NCBI RefSeq assembly: GCF_003576645.1
Contig: NC_044922.1
Coordinates: 14,885,910 to 14,949,909 of the forward strand
DNA from: Ipomoea triloba
Taxonomy: Eukaryota > Streptophyta > Magnoliopsida > Solanales > Convolvulaceae
DNA: 64,000 bases
Reading direction: 5' to 3'
Both the position numbers and the translations under genes were made by a program. Below, piece after piece: positions 11,514 through 23,424 of the stretch. The notes beneath the pieces were generated by a model that was given only the letters and a program-made list of their open reading frames with translations, did no database searches and was not told the origin of the DNA. Every line of letters begins with the position of its first letter. The first letter of the stretch is position 1.

Positions 11514-13520
11514 TCTATACTATATATAAAAACAATATCCTCCTCCCAAATTTTCCCGCCCAAACTTAGTGGCATTTTAGTAAAATCATTTATTTTATTC
11601 ATTTATTCATTTATTAATTAATTATCCATATATATTTATTCATAAAACCAGTCAATTGCTAAGAACATACCAATCTCATTCATCTATATATATATATATA
11701 TATATATAAACAGAAGTGCCTGGACAATTTTTCCTGTCCAAACAGGAGCATTTTGTAAAATTAAACTCAAAATTATTTTAGTAAAATCATTGATTTTATT
11801 AATTAACCATATATATTTTTATAAAATTAGCAATCAATTATTATTACAATTAAAAGTAATTACACTTTCCTTTGAGAGGACCATTTGTTTCACAATTTGT
11901 GTGCTATATATATCACTATATATTACAGGACAAACCCAACTGAATTTGTCATTCCATATGACCTATTACGCAGTAGAATAAATCAAATCACAATTAAATC
12001 GTAAATCTTTCACAAAATTAAACAATGGAACGGAAATTAAAAATGAAACGGAAATATTTCAATAATAATATTATACATCATCAATAGTAAAAGTAAATTA
12101 AAAATGGAAAGGAAATATTTCAATAATAATAATATACATCATCAATAGTAAAGGCATATTTTAAATTTTAAACAATAGTAAAGGTAAATTAAAAATGGAA
12201 TGAAAATATTTCAATAATAATATTCTACATCATTAATTAAAAATAGAACAAAAATTAGGTAAAAATACCAGTGGATCTATTATTTTAATTGACTAATTAA
12301 TTGAAAATAAAAAAAAGAATAATCGACAAAAAATGAATCTAATATTACTAATTGACTGAATATATAAAAGGAAATGAATATTAATAATTAACTGCAAATA
12401 AAAAATATTCATAATTGACTAAAATGAAAAAGGAAATGGTCATATCATTGCATTTTAATTAAAAAATGAAAACATTCTACATCATCAATAATAAAGGCAT
12501 ATTTTAAACAATATTAAAGGTAAATTAAAAAAGGAACGAAAATTAAAAATGAAACGGAAATATTTCAATAATAATATTCTACATCATTAATTAAAAATGG
12601 AATGAAAATTAGGTAAATATTACTACGTAATTCTTTTCATTTTTCGGAGATAAGGTTTCCTAATATTAATTTACACATAATAATCAGCACTAATAATTAA
12701 AAAAAAAAAAAGAAGAAGAACTGCCGGAGACGTCTGCTTTTATTATTATTATTATTATTTAATTATTTTAATTAAAATTATTTAAAAATTTTATTCTAAA
12801 ATTAGTAACCGCCATGTCATCACAATTGTAGGTAAACAGGTGGACCTTTTTTTTTTTTTTTTGAAAACATGTCAATTTGTACTTAATTGCATGGGTTTAT
12901 GTAGTTCAGGGATTCAATTGCATTCTTTTGTAGTTCGATGGCCTAATTGCAGTTCTGTGTAGTTCAATGACTTATTTGACCCTTATTCCAAGAAAAATGA
13001 TATTACTATAAGATCTTTTTAAGATAATATATTTATATAAGTCATATTTATTTTAGTAATAATATAATTACTTATAGATCTTTTTAAAATAAAGATAATA
13101 TCCTTTTTCTCATATTTATTTTAGTAATAATATAATTATATAAGTCATATTACTTATAGATCTTTTTAAGATAATTTTAGACAAACAAGTCATATATTAT
13201 TCAATTAATTGAGTAATACTTTTGTACTAATCTTATAATCAAATAAATGTACACGTTCAATATTAGAATTTTTTATAATTTAATCTTTATTTTTATTATC
13301 TCAATATATAATAAAAAAAATTTATCCACGCACGAGTAATATGACAATTATTTGTTATAATTCATGCCAAAAAACATCAGAAAACATAATCGATCCAATC
13401 AATTTCATTAATTGCGTTATATAATATTCGATGTTATAATATATAATTGTATATTGATTCAAATATTCTTTAAATATTATAACAAATTCATTCCGTGCAA
13501 CGCACGGGCGAAAATACTAG
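11514..13520 (+). mobile_element. Helitron 2, with a second nested 5' end at 11683
   Basis: The 3' end reads ccgtgcaacgcacgg (hairpin), then gcgaaaataCTAG|T, a textbook Helitron terminus nearly identical to that of Helitron 1. Two candidate 5' ends lie upstream: A|TCTATACTATATATAAAAAC at 11514 and A|TC plus a TA run plus aaacagaagtgcctgg at 11683. The second resembles the start of Helitron 1. Either a younger element (11683-13520) inserted next to an older 5' end, or two 5' ends share one 3' end. The interior is AT-rich, has repeated blocks such as catcatcaatagtaaagg, and encodes nothing recognisable. Confidence 0.75.
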
Positions 13521-14382
13521 TAAGAATAAATATGATAATTAAGTATTTAAGTACATAATTGGAAGGAACCTCTAGGACCTTCAGACTGTACTCTTGGTCA
13601 AGGAACAAACTTGTCAATTTGTCCGCAACTTTGTTATTATTAATCATGTTAAATATTTTACATTAAATTTAATTAGTTTATCAAATTAAAGGAACAAAAG
13701 TAATGAGTTTAACCGTTGACATTAAAAAGAATAAATGCTACCATAATTAAAACATTAAAATTAATTATTTGTTTAACACTTTGCGGCTCCATAGTCCATA
13801 TATACGTAATTACGTATGAACCAAGAGACAAAAACGAGTAGAGAAATAGTAGAAAGATTGCGCCGTTTAAAAGCACTGAAGAGCACGCGCAGAAAGCGCG
13901 TGGATTAGGCGCTGCTCTGCAAAGAAAGTGATACTATGGGATGACCTGCGCCTTTGCCGCTGCCCCCATGGCCCACCAGACAGACACATTACAAATTCCT
14001 ATCTCTGTCTCTCTCTCTCTCTCTGTGTATTTATACGGGGATAGATGCGTATATACTCGTATTTGTAGCTGCGTATTAGCCCCTTGGATTCTTGATAATT
14101 ACGGAATTGCCACTGGCGGTAGGATCTCCCACTTTTTACGTGTCAGTGACTGTGACGGACTGCCTGTCTGCCTCCCGCAGCGCACGAGCAATAGGAAAGC
14201 TGCTTCCATAGTGACATAACTTTAATGGGCTCCCCTCTCTCTCTCGATGTTTGGGCCCAAACCACATCGGCCCAATTTCATCACCAAAGCCCCCATGTGG
14301 ACCCCATTCTCATTGGGGACATATCAATAAATTTTCGATTTTGTCCCGTGAAATAGTTCAACTAGTTAATCAATTTAAAAAC
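13521..14382. other. Intergenic, includes a GC-richer patch
   Basis: At 13860-14330 base composition rises well above the surroundings, with acgcgcagaaagcgcg, a CT run (14005-14025) followed by tttatacgg, and gggcccaaaccacatcggcc. This could be a promoter, a UTR or the remains of one, but no gene reading frame follows and nothing recognisable is encoded. Confidence 0.4.
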
Positions 14383-14396
14383 AGTTAATATTAGTT

Positions 14397-14806
14397 CAAG
14401 GGTGTGGGAGGAGGCTTCAAGACGGTTGTAAATGGCCCTATGGTGTGTGTACATTATCCTCTCATAGCAGAAGCGTTGGCTTGCAAGGAAGCTCTATTGT
14501 GGATTAAATCAAGAGGAATAGGGATGCCTATATTGAATCTAATTGTCTCAATCTTGTCTGTGCTCTCAATTGTGAGGGGTCGAACCGATCTTATGTTGGC
14601 ACTTTTGTTCATGCATGTAGATCTCTTAGTAGTTCCATTTTGTCTTGTGTTTTCATTACATTTATCGTTCACGCGAACCAATCGGCCCATGCATTAACTA
14701 AGGTGGTTGGCTCTCGAGCTGATCCTATGTACTGGGAGGCCGCTCCTCCTGACTCTATCCTCAACTTGCTTTAATAATATCTCGAAGTATTGGTTCTAAA
14801 AAAGAG
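14397..14806 (+). mobile_element. 5'-truncated LINE tail encoding an RNase H-like remnant
   Basis: The segment ends in an A-rich tail and is flanked by a 14-bp direct repeat (agttaatattagtt at 14383-14396 and 14807-14820). It decodes to the C-terminus of a plant LINE ORF2 with a reverse-transcriptase-associated RNase H domain: IAEALACKEALLWIKSRGIG near the start and, in another frame, HALTKVVGSRADPMYWEA before stops. The frame change between them and the missing 5' part make it dead. Its nearest kin in the window are at 20493 and 46503. Confidence 0.85.
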
Positions 14807-14820
14807 AGTTAATATTAGTT

Positions 14821-16508
14821 TTGTTTCGTTAACCGACATAAAGTGCCGAATTCAATTCCTACAGAAGAGGAAGATGTGGAATTGGGTTTGTTGTAGATAC
14901 TATTGTACATATACTTAAGAGCTGATCGACATGTGATTAAGATACATCTTAGTACAAGCATTTTAAGAAATTGGTATACCATATCATTATACTATTGAAA
15001 TACATCTCAAAATTTATCTTATCCATCATGGTACTGCGTCTACTGAGTAATTGAGAGTTCTCGAAATTGAGATAAATAATTTATAATTGATCGAAGGCAA
15101 ATTATTGAAAGGGCAAATACCACGGGTTTTGCATTCGCCATGCACCGACCAAACAAGCACAACCAAACCTCAATAGCCTTCGCATTTTGCAAAATATGAT
15201 TGATTAATCCAATCAAAATTTCATAAACGTTACTTCATATATATGATTTTGAACTTCTGAACTCATGCTTGACTTTGATCAATTTATACGATACAAAAAA
15301 TTATTATAATATAAGCATTACTTAAGACTTGTTTTCATTGGTAAAGTGGAGATCAGATTCAATTCACGCCACAAACATTAAACAATATAATCATCGTAGG
15401 CTTATAGCATAAACCATTGGCCATATTACAATGTGGACAACTGTTAATTTTTTAAATGTTCATTTTTAGTGTATTGAATGTTCATTATTACAATGTCAAG
15501 TTTCAAACCTTGATATCTTCTCCAAAATACTACCCTTTAGGCATAATGCCTACACTGTCACTGTTGCTGTTGAATTTCGAATCTTGATTTATCTTCTCTA
15601 AAATACTATTTACTGAACTAGTGAGTTAAGTTCGTGCGACCAAGATATAATCCGACCTTAGGTTATCATCAAAGTAACATGAATCCAAGGAGTAACAAGA
15701 GAGAACCCGTGATCCGACCAAGCAGCCCCATCTATCTTTAATTTTTTTAAAAAAAATATAATTTTGTGGGAAACCCAAAAAAAAAAAAAAAGGTGAGACA
15801 CAAAGTTAATGAAGGGAAATAAAACCAAGGGACTGAGACGTCACACCAACACTTTGTCTAGGCCTAAAATAATGGAGCCAACTTTATTAAAGTGACAACG
15901 TTGGTAAGGTCATTTTCATGGAGAAAAAGACGGTTACGTTGCAGCTGCAGATGGAGATGGATGAAAAAGCAATTAAATTTATTAACCCCCTGGCCTGGAT
16001 GGCCATCTCATTATGATAAAGATGGAATTCAAGAATTGAACCCTCGAGACTCATGCCGGCAACTTTAATTTGCCTCCTGCCCTGCCATTATTCACTGTTT
16101 GATAATTACCTCACACTACCACCTCATGTGTATGTATATATATAGTGATGATGAGTGGCACTAATTTATTTGGACAGCTACTGTTGTTGTTGTATGCCTT
16201 CCTCGATGCAATCAATATCCACGCTTTTTTTGTTAACCATATAATATTAATTATTATAAAAGGGAACTGGTTTAAATGAGAATATTTTTATTGATGCATT
16301 AGGTCGACATCTTTATATTGTAGTTGGAGTGAAGTTTTAAGGTGATCGGTCAAACAAATTAAGTTAGTTGTGCGGAAATGGCTCTCAAATGAGAATATTG
16401 TTGTAAGAAGTGTGTAGGAATGCTAGTCATTAGTCGGGCAGATCTAAAGGATGATAATTAAGGAGAAAAAGGAAAAAAAGATATATTGTGTTACAGACTT
16501 TGAATGTG
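14821..16508. other. Intergenic, no gene recognised
   Basis: AT-rich sequence with a poly-A run at 15778-15791. The patch 15800-16150 is less AT-rich but shows no coding signal, RNA gene or clear repeat. Confidence 0.45.
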
Positions 16509-16700
16509 TTGCCAAAGATCTTATGGTCTAGTGGCACCCGGTGTCCTGATTTACACATGAGAGTGGGTTCGTGGGTTCGAGCCTCAGTGGAGGCAACTGT
16601 TGACTCGTTGTGCTTCAGTAGGTTGAAAAAGTAGCTATGAATGTGCATTGGGAAAAGATTGTGAGTGCCTTCACTAATAACTATCAGTTGACTCAATGTA
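16509..16700 (+). mobile_element. tRNA-derived SINE
   Basis: It starts ttgccaaagatcttatggtc, has an A-box-like region (tggtctagtggcacc), a B-box gtgggttcgagcctcag, and the body cttcagtaggttgaaaaagt shared with the SINE at 11045. The 3' end and target duplication are not clear. Confidence 0.8.
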
Positions 16701-16831
16701 ATGTCGAAGATTTTGTAAAATTGTACTTGCGTATATTATATTGTGCTTTGTAAACTACTCTCCTTTGTATACTTTTAGCAAAGTATAAAGTACATTTGTA
16801 AAAAAGCATACAACTAATTAAACGACGTGAG

Positions 16832-17787
16832 CATGGGCGGAGGCAAGTGTATGCCATGGGGGCCTTGCCCCCCCCCTAATTTTTTTTTAATATTATATAC
16901 TTCGTATAATATTAAATTTTAAAAAATATTATATATAATTTTAAAATTTTGTTGTCTCTTCTAAATATTTGTCTCCCTCCCACTTAAATTAATATTACAG
17001 GCTAAGCTATAAACTTATTTATCTTCTCAACTTCTCCGGTTCTCTCCCATTTCAAATTATGTCTTCCTTAATTGTTGACTCACATTCAAACCTCATTTAA
17101 CCTACCTACTAGTTTATCTCTCTAGAACCATACATATATATATATAGCATATACGCTATAACAAGATAATTTGTCATTATTAAAATATATTCTTATTTTT
17201 TAAGTTAATTTTTGTTTTTTTTTTTAATGTTTAATGTTTAATGTTTTTTATTTGCTTGTTTGTTTTTTGGGAGGAGGGGGGGGGGGGTGGTTTATAACTA
17301 CTTGTTTGGTTAATTTGTGTTTCATATTCTATTGTTTATTTGAAATAGTTGTTTTGTTTGATTCTAAATAATGGATGTAAGGGTGTATTTGTTTGGTTAA
17401 TTATACAGATTTGTAATTATGTGATAAATTTTGTATTTAGTTTAACATGCATAATAATAATGTAAAAATTGAATAGTATTTGTATTTGAGAAAACAATTA
17501 CTATTATGTTATGTTGTGAAGAGGGTAATTTTCAATAAATAATCAATAGTCTTTTAAAACGTAAATGTTTTCATTCTTTGAACCCTACAAAGCAATATAC
17601 TTTAAAAAGCATATTGCAAAATAATTTAATATAGATTCAATTATAAATGATTTATTCTAAACTTTATTAAATTTGTAATATAATGATTATTTTGAAATAA
17701 GTTAAATAGATCTCAATATATTTGATTTAGTACTTCAACTGTAGTTAGCCCCTGTCCAGCTGCACTATTTAATCCTGGCTCCGCCAT
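16832..17787. mobile_element. Possible non-autonomous DNA transposon
   Basis: The left end reads catgggcggaggcaag, and the right end read on the minus strand gives catggcggagccagg. These imperfect inverted ends resemble hAT-type termini that are common in plants. The interior is AT-rich, with g/c homopolymer runs at 16869-16876 and 17276-17287. No matching target duplication was found, so classification is weak. Confidence 0.4.
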
Positions 17788-18118
17788 GAACATTACTATA
17801 AAATTTCTCAATATATAAGTTAGTTCTTAATTACTTTTCATTATTTTTTGTACTATGTTGCGTGTATAAACTTTGCAAGCAAGATTTGGATTGAAATGCA
17901 AGTCCGAATATTAACTTTTGTGAAATTAAACAGTCGATTTATAATTTCGTACGAAAAGAGTTTTAAAAAATGCGAATATGATAACTCGTATAGTACTATA
18001 GTAGTGCGTTGATAACCTCACGTACGTATAATCAATAAATGAATAATGAAAAATAAATGATGAATTAGGAAATCAAATACATATATATAAAATCCGACAT
18101 CATATTTATTTAATCATG

Positions 18119-18121
<3 letters not shown>

Positions 18122-18174
<53 letters not shown>
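18122..18174. repeat. (AT)n microsatellite
   Basis: AT dinucleotide run of about 53 bp. Confidence 0.95.
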
Positions 18175-18176
<2 letters not shown>

Positions 18177-18292
18177 AAAACTGTTTAAGATATTGTTAAT
18201 TGGGATAACTTGAACCACAACTTAATTGGTTAGACAGTTGAATTGAAAATTACAAGATTTCAAGTTTGATTATTTATGAGAATTGTCTAATG

Positions 18293-19552
18293 GTCTGATC
18301 AATTTGAGCAAGTCAGCTTTTTGGGGTAAGCTCACCCTTGTGGGATCATCAATTTGAGCAAGTCAGCTTTTTGGGGTTAGCTGGTTAGCTCACCTGCAAG
18401 TCAGCTTTTTGGGGTTAGCGGGTTAGCTCACCCTTGTGGGATCGCAATCCTATTTGAGCAAGTCAGCTTTTTGGGGTTAGCTGGTTAGCTCACCTGCAAG
18501 TCAGCTTTTTGGGGTTAGCGGGTTAGCTCACCCTTGCGGGATCGCAATCCTTTGTCCCAGCCATTGTAGCACATGTGCCACCCACCCTTGTGGGATCATC
18601 AATTTGAGCAAGTCAGCTTTTTGGGGTTAGCTGGTTAGCTCACCTGCAAGTCAGCGTTTTGGGGTTAGCTGGTTAGCTCACCTGCAAGTCAGCTTTTTGG
18701 GGTTAGCGGGTTAGCTCACCCTTGCGGGATCGCAATCCTTTGTCCTAGCCATTGTAGCACGTGTGCCACCCAAGGCATAAGGGGCATGATAATTTGACGC
18801 GGGATCGCAATCCTTTGTCCTAGCCATTGTAGCACGTGTGCCACCCAAGGCATAAGGGGCATGATAATTTGACGTCATCCCCACCCAAGGCATAAGGGGC
18901 ATGATAATTTGACGTCATCCCCACTTTCCCCCAACGCGGGATCGCAATCCTCCCAGGACGTCATCCCCACTTTCCCGCGTAGCCTTTGTCCCAGGACGTC
19001 ATCCCCACTTTCCCCCAACGTGGGATCGCAATCCTTTGTCCCAGCCATTGTAGCACGTGTGGGATCGCAATCCTTTGTATTGTAGCACGTGTGCCAGCCA
19101 TCCCAGGGCATAAGGGGCATGATAATTTATCACTGGTAGTTTGTTTAGGGTTCCAAATTCAACGTGACAAACGTGTGCCACCCAGGGCATAAGGGGCATG
19201 ATAATTTGACGTCATCCCTCCCCCAACTTATCACTGGTAGTTTGTTTAGGGTTCCAAATTCAACGTGACAACTAAACACGAAGATCTCCGTCCCAACTGT
19301 CATCAGCACACTAAGTGGTAGGGAACTGATCAAATGATTTACTCCATTCACCTGGGTGGGGATCAAACCCCCAACTTCATGCTTAAGGGACAAGGTGCTG
19401 AACCACCACGCCAACCATGTTGGTTACGAAGATTGTGCTTGTTGCAGGACTTAACCCAACATCTTACGGCACGAGTTGACAACAACCATGCACTACCTGT
19501 GTCTGCGTCCCGAAGCCATCCCTCTCTTTTAAGAAAATTTGTGATAGCAATC
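18293..19552 (-). pseudogene. Scrambled nuclear copy of plastid 16S rRNA (NUPT), tandemly amplified
   Basis: Read on the minus strand, much of this block matches the 3' half of plastid (bacterial-type) 16S rRNA. Landmarks are ggcataaggggcatgat, gtagcacgtgtgccaccc and gacgtcatccccac on the plus strand, and the clean terminal stretch 19428-19552 with gggacttaacccaac-like and cttacggcacgag. Most differences are C-to-T or G-to-A, as expected of methylated organelle DNA ageing in the nucleus. The order is broken. The piece with ttttggggttagc occurs about eight times at 18315-18700, and gggatcgcaatcc about seven times at 18440-19075. The block starting ttatcactggtagtttgtt occurs twice (19128 and 19227). 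Units at 18300-18700 also contain ttgagcaagtcagct, which resembles an Au-like SINE tail, so the amplified unit may be a SINE/NUPT chimera. It cannot make a working rRNA. Confidence 0.88.
19286..19425 (-). mobile_element. SINE-like insertion within the plastid 16S fragment
   Basis: About 140 bp interrupts the 16S-derived sequence between cacgaagat and tacgaagat, giving an 8-bp direct repeat (acgaagat at 19278-19285 and 19426-19433). On the minus strand it starts aaccaacatggttggcgtgg and has a B-box-like gggggtttgatcccc, so it resembles a tRNA-derived SINE head and body. No A tail is obvious. Confidence 0.65.
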
Positions 19553-19559
19553 TAGCTAG

Positions 19560-20490
19560 ATTGATTTAGTAATTGTGAATTTTTATATAATTGAAAGATA
19601 TTGTTAATCATTTTGAGAAAAAAGAGCATATTTTTGTCATGATTAAACAGAGGGGATGAGTGATGAGTATGCATGCATGCGTGGACTATATATAGTGTGA
19701 TTCGTGTGGATGAGAATCAATATACTAATTAATGTGGTTTGGTTTAATGCCATCGCCAGCGTTCATCGTACAAACTCTTTAATTATGGGGAAGAAACTCT
19801 TTAATTATCTTTTGTCGCCACTAAATGAATTTTGCGTCTATTTAAATTTTTAAAAAAATAACTCATTTTAAAATTGTGATTATATTCATATTAAACTAAC
19901 ATTGTAAAATAAAAATTATATCATTGATTAGTTGTAAAGATTAATAATAATTATAATAAAAATGTAAATAAATAGTTTTTAATAAGTTGTAACTTATTAT
20001 AATATAAATCAATACATATATAAATTGATAAATGTAATAACTATGAACTAAAGAAATTAAACGCTTAAAAAAAAAGGTTTTGTGTGCTTGGCTAGGTTGG
20101 AGCTCACTCATTTAGTACTCTTTTGGGCCCAACACCCCGAGTAATAATACTACTATTTTTCTACCCCGTTATGCATTTTCATTTTTCATACCCGATTTAT
20201 GGTGGATCCGATACCGATAAAAACATAAGATCATAATGCATAAAATGACTTTCATGAATTATTTTTCGAGTTCTAAAATATACCTTTAAAGTAAGTTTGT
20301 ATTTGTATTTATTTATTTATTTATTTTTGTTTTGAATGAATAAAAAATTAGAGAAATAAAAATAGAGAATACATTTATTTGTACATTTACAACATATAAA
20401 ATATATAATAGAAGATGAAAATTAAGAAAGAAAATATGACAAATTAAAATAAATTCAATCTAAACAGCTTAATTGACTTATTATTATTAT
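19560..20490. other. Intergenic, no gene recognised
   Basis: AT-rich sequence with an alternating atgcatgcatgc stretch near 19671. No coding or RNA gene signal was seen. Confidence 0.5.
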
Positions 20491-20492
20491 TA

Positions 20493-20885
20493 TTTTTTTG
20501 AAAAACAAAGCAACTTCAATTCATTAAATCAAAGGTTCAAGACATGGAGGAATAGACGAAATCCAAACAGAAGGACCAGACTGTTAATGAGTCGCTCTAG
20601 CTAATGCATGGGCAAGCTTATTCGCTGATCTAGGAACAAAACAAATTGACACTACTTCAAAGTGTCTTAGAATCACCTTGCAATCTTCAATGACGCAACC
20701 CGCATAAGATAGGTCCACTACGGACCTATTAATAAACTTACAGACCATCTGGCAATCAGAGAGGACCAAAATCTTCATATCACCTCTATCTTTAGCCCAA
20801 GACAATGCTTCCTTTATTGCCATGGCTTCTACAAGATGAGCATTGTTCATGCAACGGAAAAAACCATTACGAGCAGTTGGCATGA

Positions 20886-20886
<1 letters not shown>
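20493..20886 (-). mobile_element. 5'-truncated LINE tail encoding an RNase H-like remnant
   Basis: On the minus strand this decodes as one open stretch (20889-20584): LVEAMAIKEALSWAKDRGD, then LVLSDCQMVCKFINR, then CFVPRSANKLAHALARATH and a stop. These are the typical motifs of the C-terminal RNase H-like domain of plant non-LTR retroelements. The minus-strand 3' end runs into an A/T-rich tail at about 20493. ATT repeats lie on both sides (20480 and 20887), so the element probably landed in or created the microsatellite. The upstream reverse transcriptase is absent. Confidence 0.85.

Positions 20887-20925
<39 letters not shown>
20887..20925. repeat. (ATT)n microsatellite
   Basis: About 13 ATT units directly beside the LINE remnant. 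Confidence 0.95.
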
Positions 20926-20926
<1 letters not shown>

Positions 20927-21846
20927 AATGGCTTGATTGGACTTGGCAGTTGGCATATATACCATCATAATCATAATTAAATATTGCTAATAATGGTAAA
21001 TGGACTTTGCAAGGGAAACCTGCCATACAATACTTTTTCCTTTGTATTGATATGGCCATCTATTACAAATGGCTAAATATTGTTGTTAAGATGTCATGAG
21101 TCTTTATCTTTACAAGTATGAGAGTTTTTTTATTGGCTACAATAAATGATGCATTCTCAGTACAAATAGTACAATTTAATTAAATTAACGACTACACCAC
21201 TCCTAGAGCTGATGGTGACACAATGATCTATTGTGTGTCGGTACATCATGCTGCTTGACGAGTGTCTTGACTCTTGAGTAGAACTATTTTGACATATTCA
21301 AAATTATATGGCACATTTGAGTTGGGAACCCATGTACTGTACTACTATGATGAAATTAAAATTATATATATAGAGTATTTTAATTTGAAATTAGAATTGA
21401 ATAAGATATCTTTACCCTAACAATATGTCTAATTTAATTAAATATATATGGTTGTATTATTTATAATTTACTTTTTATTATTTAATTTAAATTACTGAAA
21501 AAATTTATATAAAAGTTTTATGAAACACAAAAATATAAAGTGTAGAATTATAAAAAATGTTAAAAACATGCATTTAGTAAAGATAAAAAGTTAATTTGAT
21601 AACTAAATAATAAATGTAGAATTAAATAGATAAAATATTATTTGTGCATTATAGCATTAATTAAATTTATGGCTGTCATTAATTTGGACAGCCATATCCA
21701 GGTTCCTTTATATCTTTAATATATGTATAGTCCTATTTATTTGGTGTAAATAATGGTACGCCTTCTGACCTTTTCTTCATTTAATTTTGAGGGGTAGGTG
21801 ATATTATGTCATTTTATCGTTTATCTACCAAAATATACAGTACTGG
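20926..21846. other. AT-rich intergenic, no gene recognised
   Basis: No coding, RNA or clear repeat signal was found. Confidence 0.5.
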
Positions 21847-21890
21847 TTTTTTTTTTTTTTTTTTTTTTNTTTTTTTTTTTTTTTTTTTTT
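21847..21890. repeat. Poly-T tract with an undetermined base
   Basis: A run of about 44 T interrupted by one N at 21869. The N marks an uncertain assembly or sequencing position, so the true length is unknown. Confidence 0.95.
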
Positions 21891-21959
21891 GAAGATAAAT
21901 ATACAGTACTGTACTACTCTATACTTGTCATGATATGGTAGATACGCAGTAGCGTAGAA

Positions 21960-22460
21960 TACAACACAGGATAGTACGATAAGAATACGTATATTGATTA
22001 TACGTCGGATACAGTAGTTTTATATCCTAAGTGTAGCCCGGTCAACTTGACAGTGGGTCAGAGATTTTCGGGTTAAATGACTATTTAAGAGCAACAACAA
22101 ACAGCCAAAAAATCCCCCCTCACTATTAAATGTTGTATTTATAGGGTGTCAGGGACAAGTGTCGGTCATGCGACATGATGACCGTGTGGCCGATATGCAC
22201 CGGGCCAAGGGTCGGTCTTCTGTTTGCAAACCAGGTGTCGCGATGCTAGAAGCCAAGGGCCTACTCGGTGGACCATGCTCAGAAGCCCGGTCGGCCGGTC
22301 CGACCCTTCCAGGCCGGTGCACGAAAAACCATGATGGCCTATGCTATGCTTACCTGGTCAGTAAGTGCTGACCGGATAGACCGATCAATGAAGATCGGTC
22401 AACGAATTTGGTCGAAGAATAATCCCTATCATGTCAATTATATTCCTTTGTTCTGAAAGG
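21960..22460 (+). repeat. LTR-retrotransposon-like fragment
   Basis: This GC-richer block has cttgacagtgggtcagag, then cccccctcactattaaatg, then tatttatagg (TATA-like), then ggtcatgcgacatgatgacc. The block at 62600-62850 has the same order of features (cttagacagtgggtcgga, ccccccaataggcattaaat, tatttataaagg, ggcattcggcatgctgacc). The shared order with a TATA box suggests LTR promoter sequence. No gag/pol was seen. Confidence 0.5.
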
Positions 22461-23424
22461 GGTGGACGAATAAATAGAACACAATTCTCGTACTAGAAAA
22501 TCAAAAATCAAGAGTTTGCAATTGATTTTACTCACATCTTTTCGATCGAGTCAATTCCACAAAGTCTTTTTAGTGCAGTTTATCTTTCATGTATGATTTA
22601 CAAGCTATTACACATACATAGCATAGTGATTATGAACATAGTTTATTTAATTTAGTACATACTCAATATATATGATGGATTTAATTACCCGGGGTATCCC
22701 GAATTATTAAATCCAAATTAAGGAACGAATAACAAAATGTAATAGCAAAATAATATAATAATGCTACAAGTCACAGAGACGAATTATATTGATGATTCGT
22801 GTTAGGACGAATACAAGAAGTGTGTAGTGCTATTACAATAATTGTCTAGACAGGGTATGATGAAGGTGTCCTGTAATGCTAAGACAATAGCCTTTTATAT
22901 AAGAAGATCCTAACTGAAATAGGCTAAATTCGTGGAGGGCCACAAGACCATGTGGTGGGCCATGAGACTAAGTCAAGGCCCATATAATGGGCCCGCAAGA
23001 CTAAGTCAAGGCCCATCATGATGGGCCTCGAGTTATGCACTTCCGAATCCCAGGTCTCTATTATTGGGTCGTTTCTAATATATCCATCATCAGTCCCTCA
23101 CTCTCTGAGCTGCGAGAAGTCGTCAGTGAAAGAGAGTAAATGTATGGCCCAATGGAAGCCACTCGGGGCTCTATGCTTGGATGAATGCTTCCGGTCAACT
23201 TGAACGGAAGTACTTTGTTTGCTCAAAGACATTTTAAGCCTACACCACCAGCCTCGCGATCTAATTCCTCTCCGTCCGGGCAACGCGGGGTTGCTTATAT
23301 TTTTGCTCGCATAATATTTTATATTGTTTTTTGTTTTTTTTTTTTGTATTTTCTTTCTTTTGCTTTTTTATTATCGTTTGCTTTTTCGCATTGGCGTTAG
23401 ACCAAGGTACCTCAACCCTCAGCC

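Noticed and set aside
18293..18720. CRISPR array
   Set aside because: Repeats are adjoining and variable, without regular unique spacers, and the context is a plant nuclear genome.
18711..19414. Repetitive open frames (HAPYALGGT-type repeats)
   Set aside because: They arise from the tandem 16S rRNA fragments and have no protein meaning.
19428..19552. Functional 16S rRNA or bacterial contamination
   Set aside because: Only about 130 bp is collinear, it carries many C-to-T and G-to-A changes, and it is embedded in plant repeats. It is a nuclear plastid remnant.
19334..19555. Open reading frame across the SINE and 16S remnant
   Set aside because: It runs through a retroposon and decayed rRNA, so it is chance.
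22159..22456. Open frames in the LTR-like block
   Set aside because: GC-richer LTR sequence stays open by composition; no gag, pol or other domain is seen.
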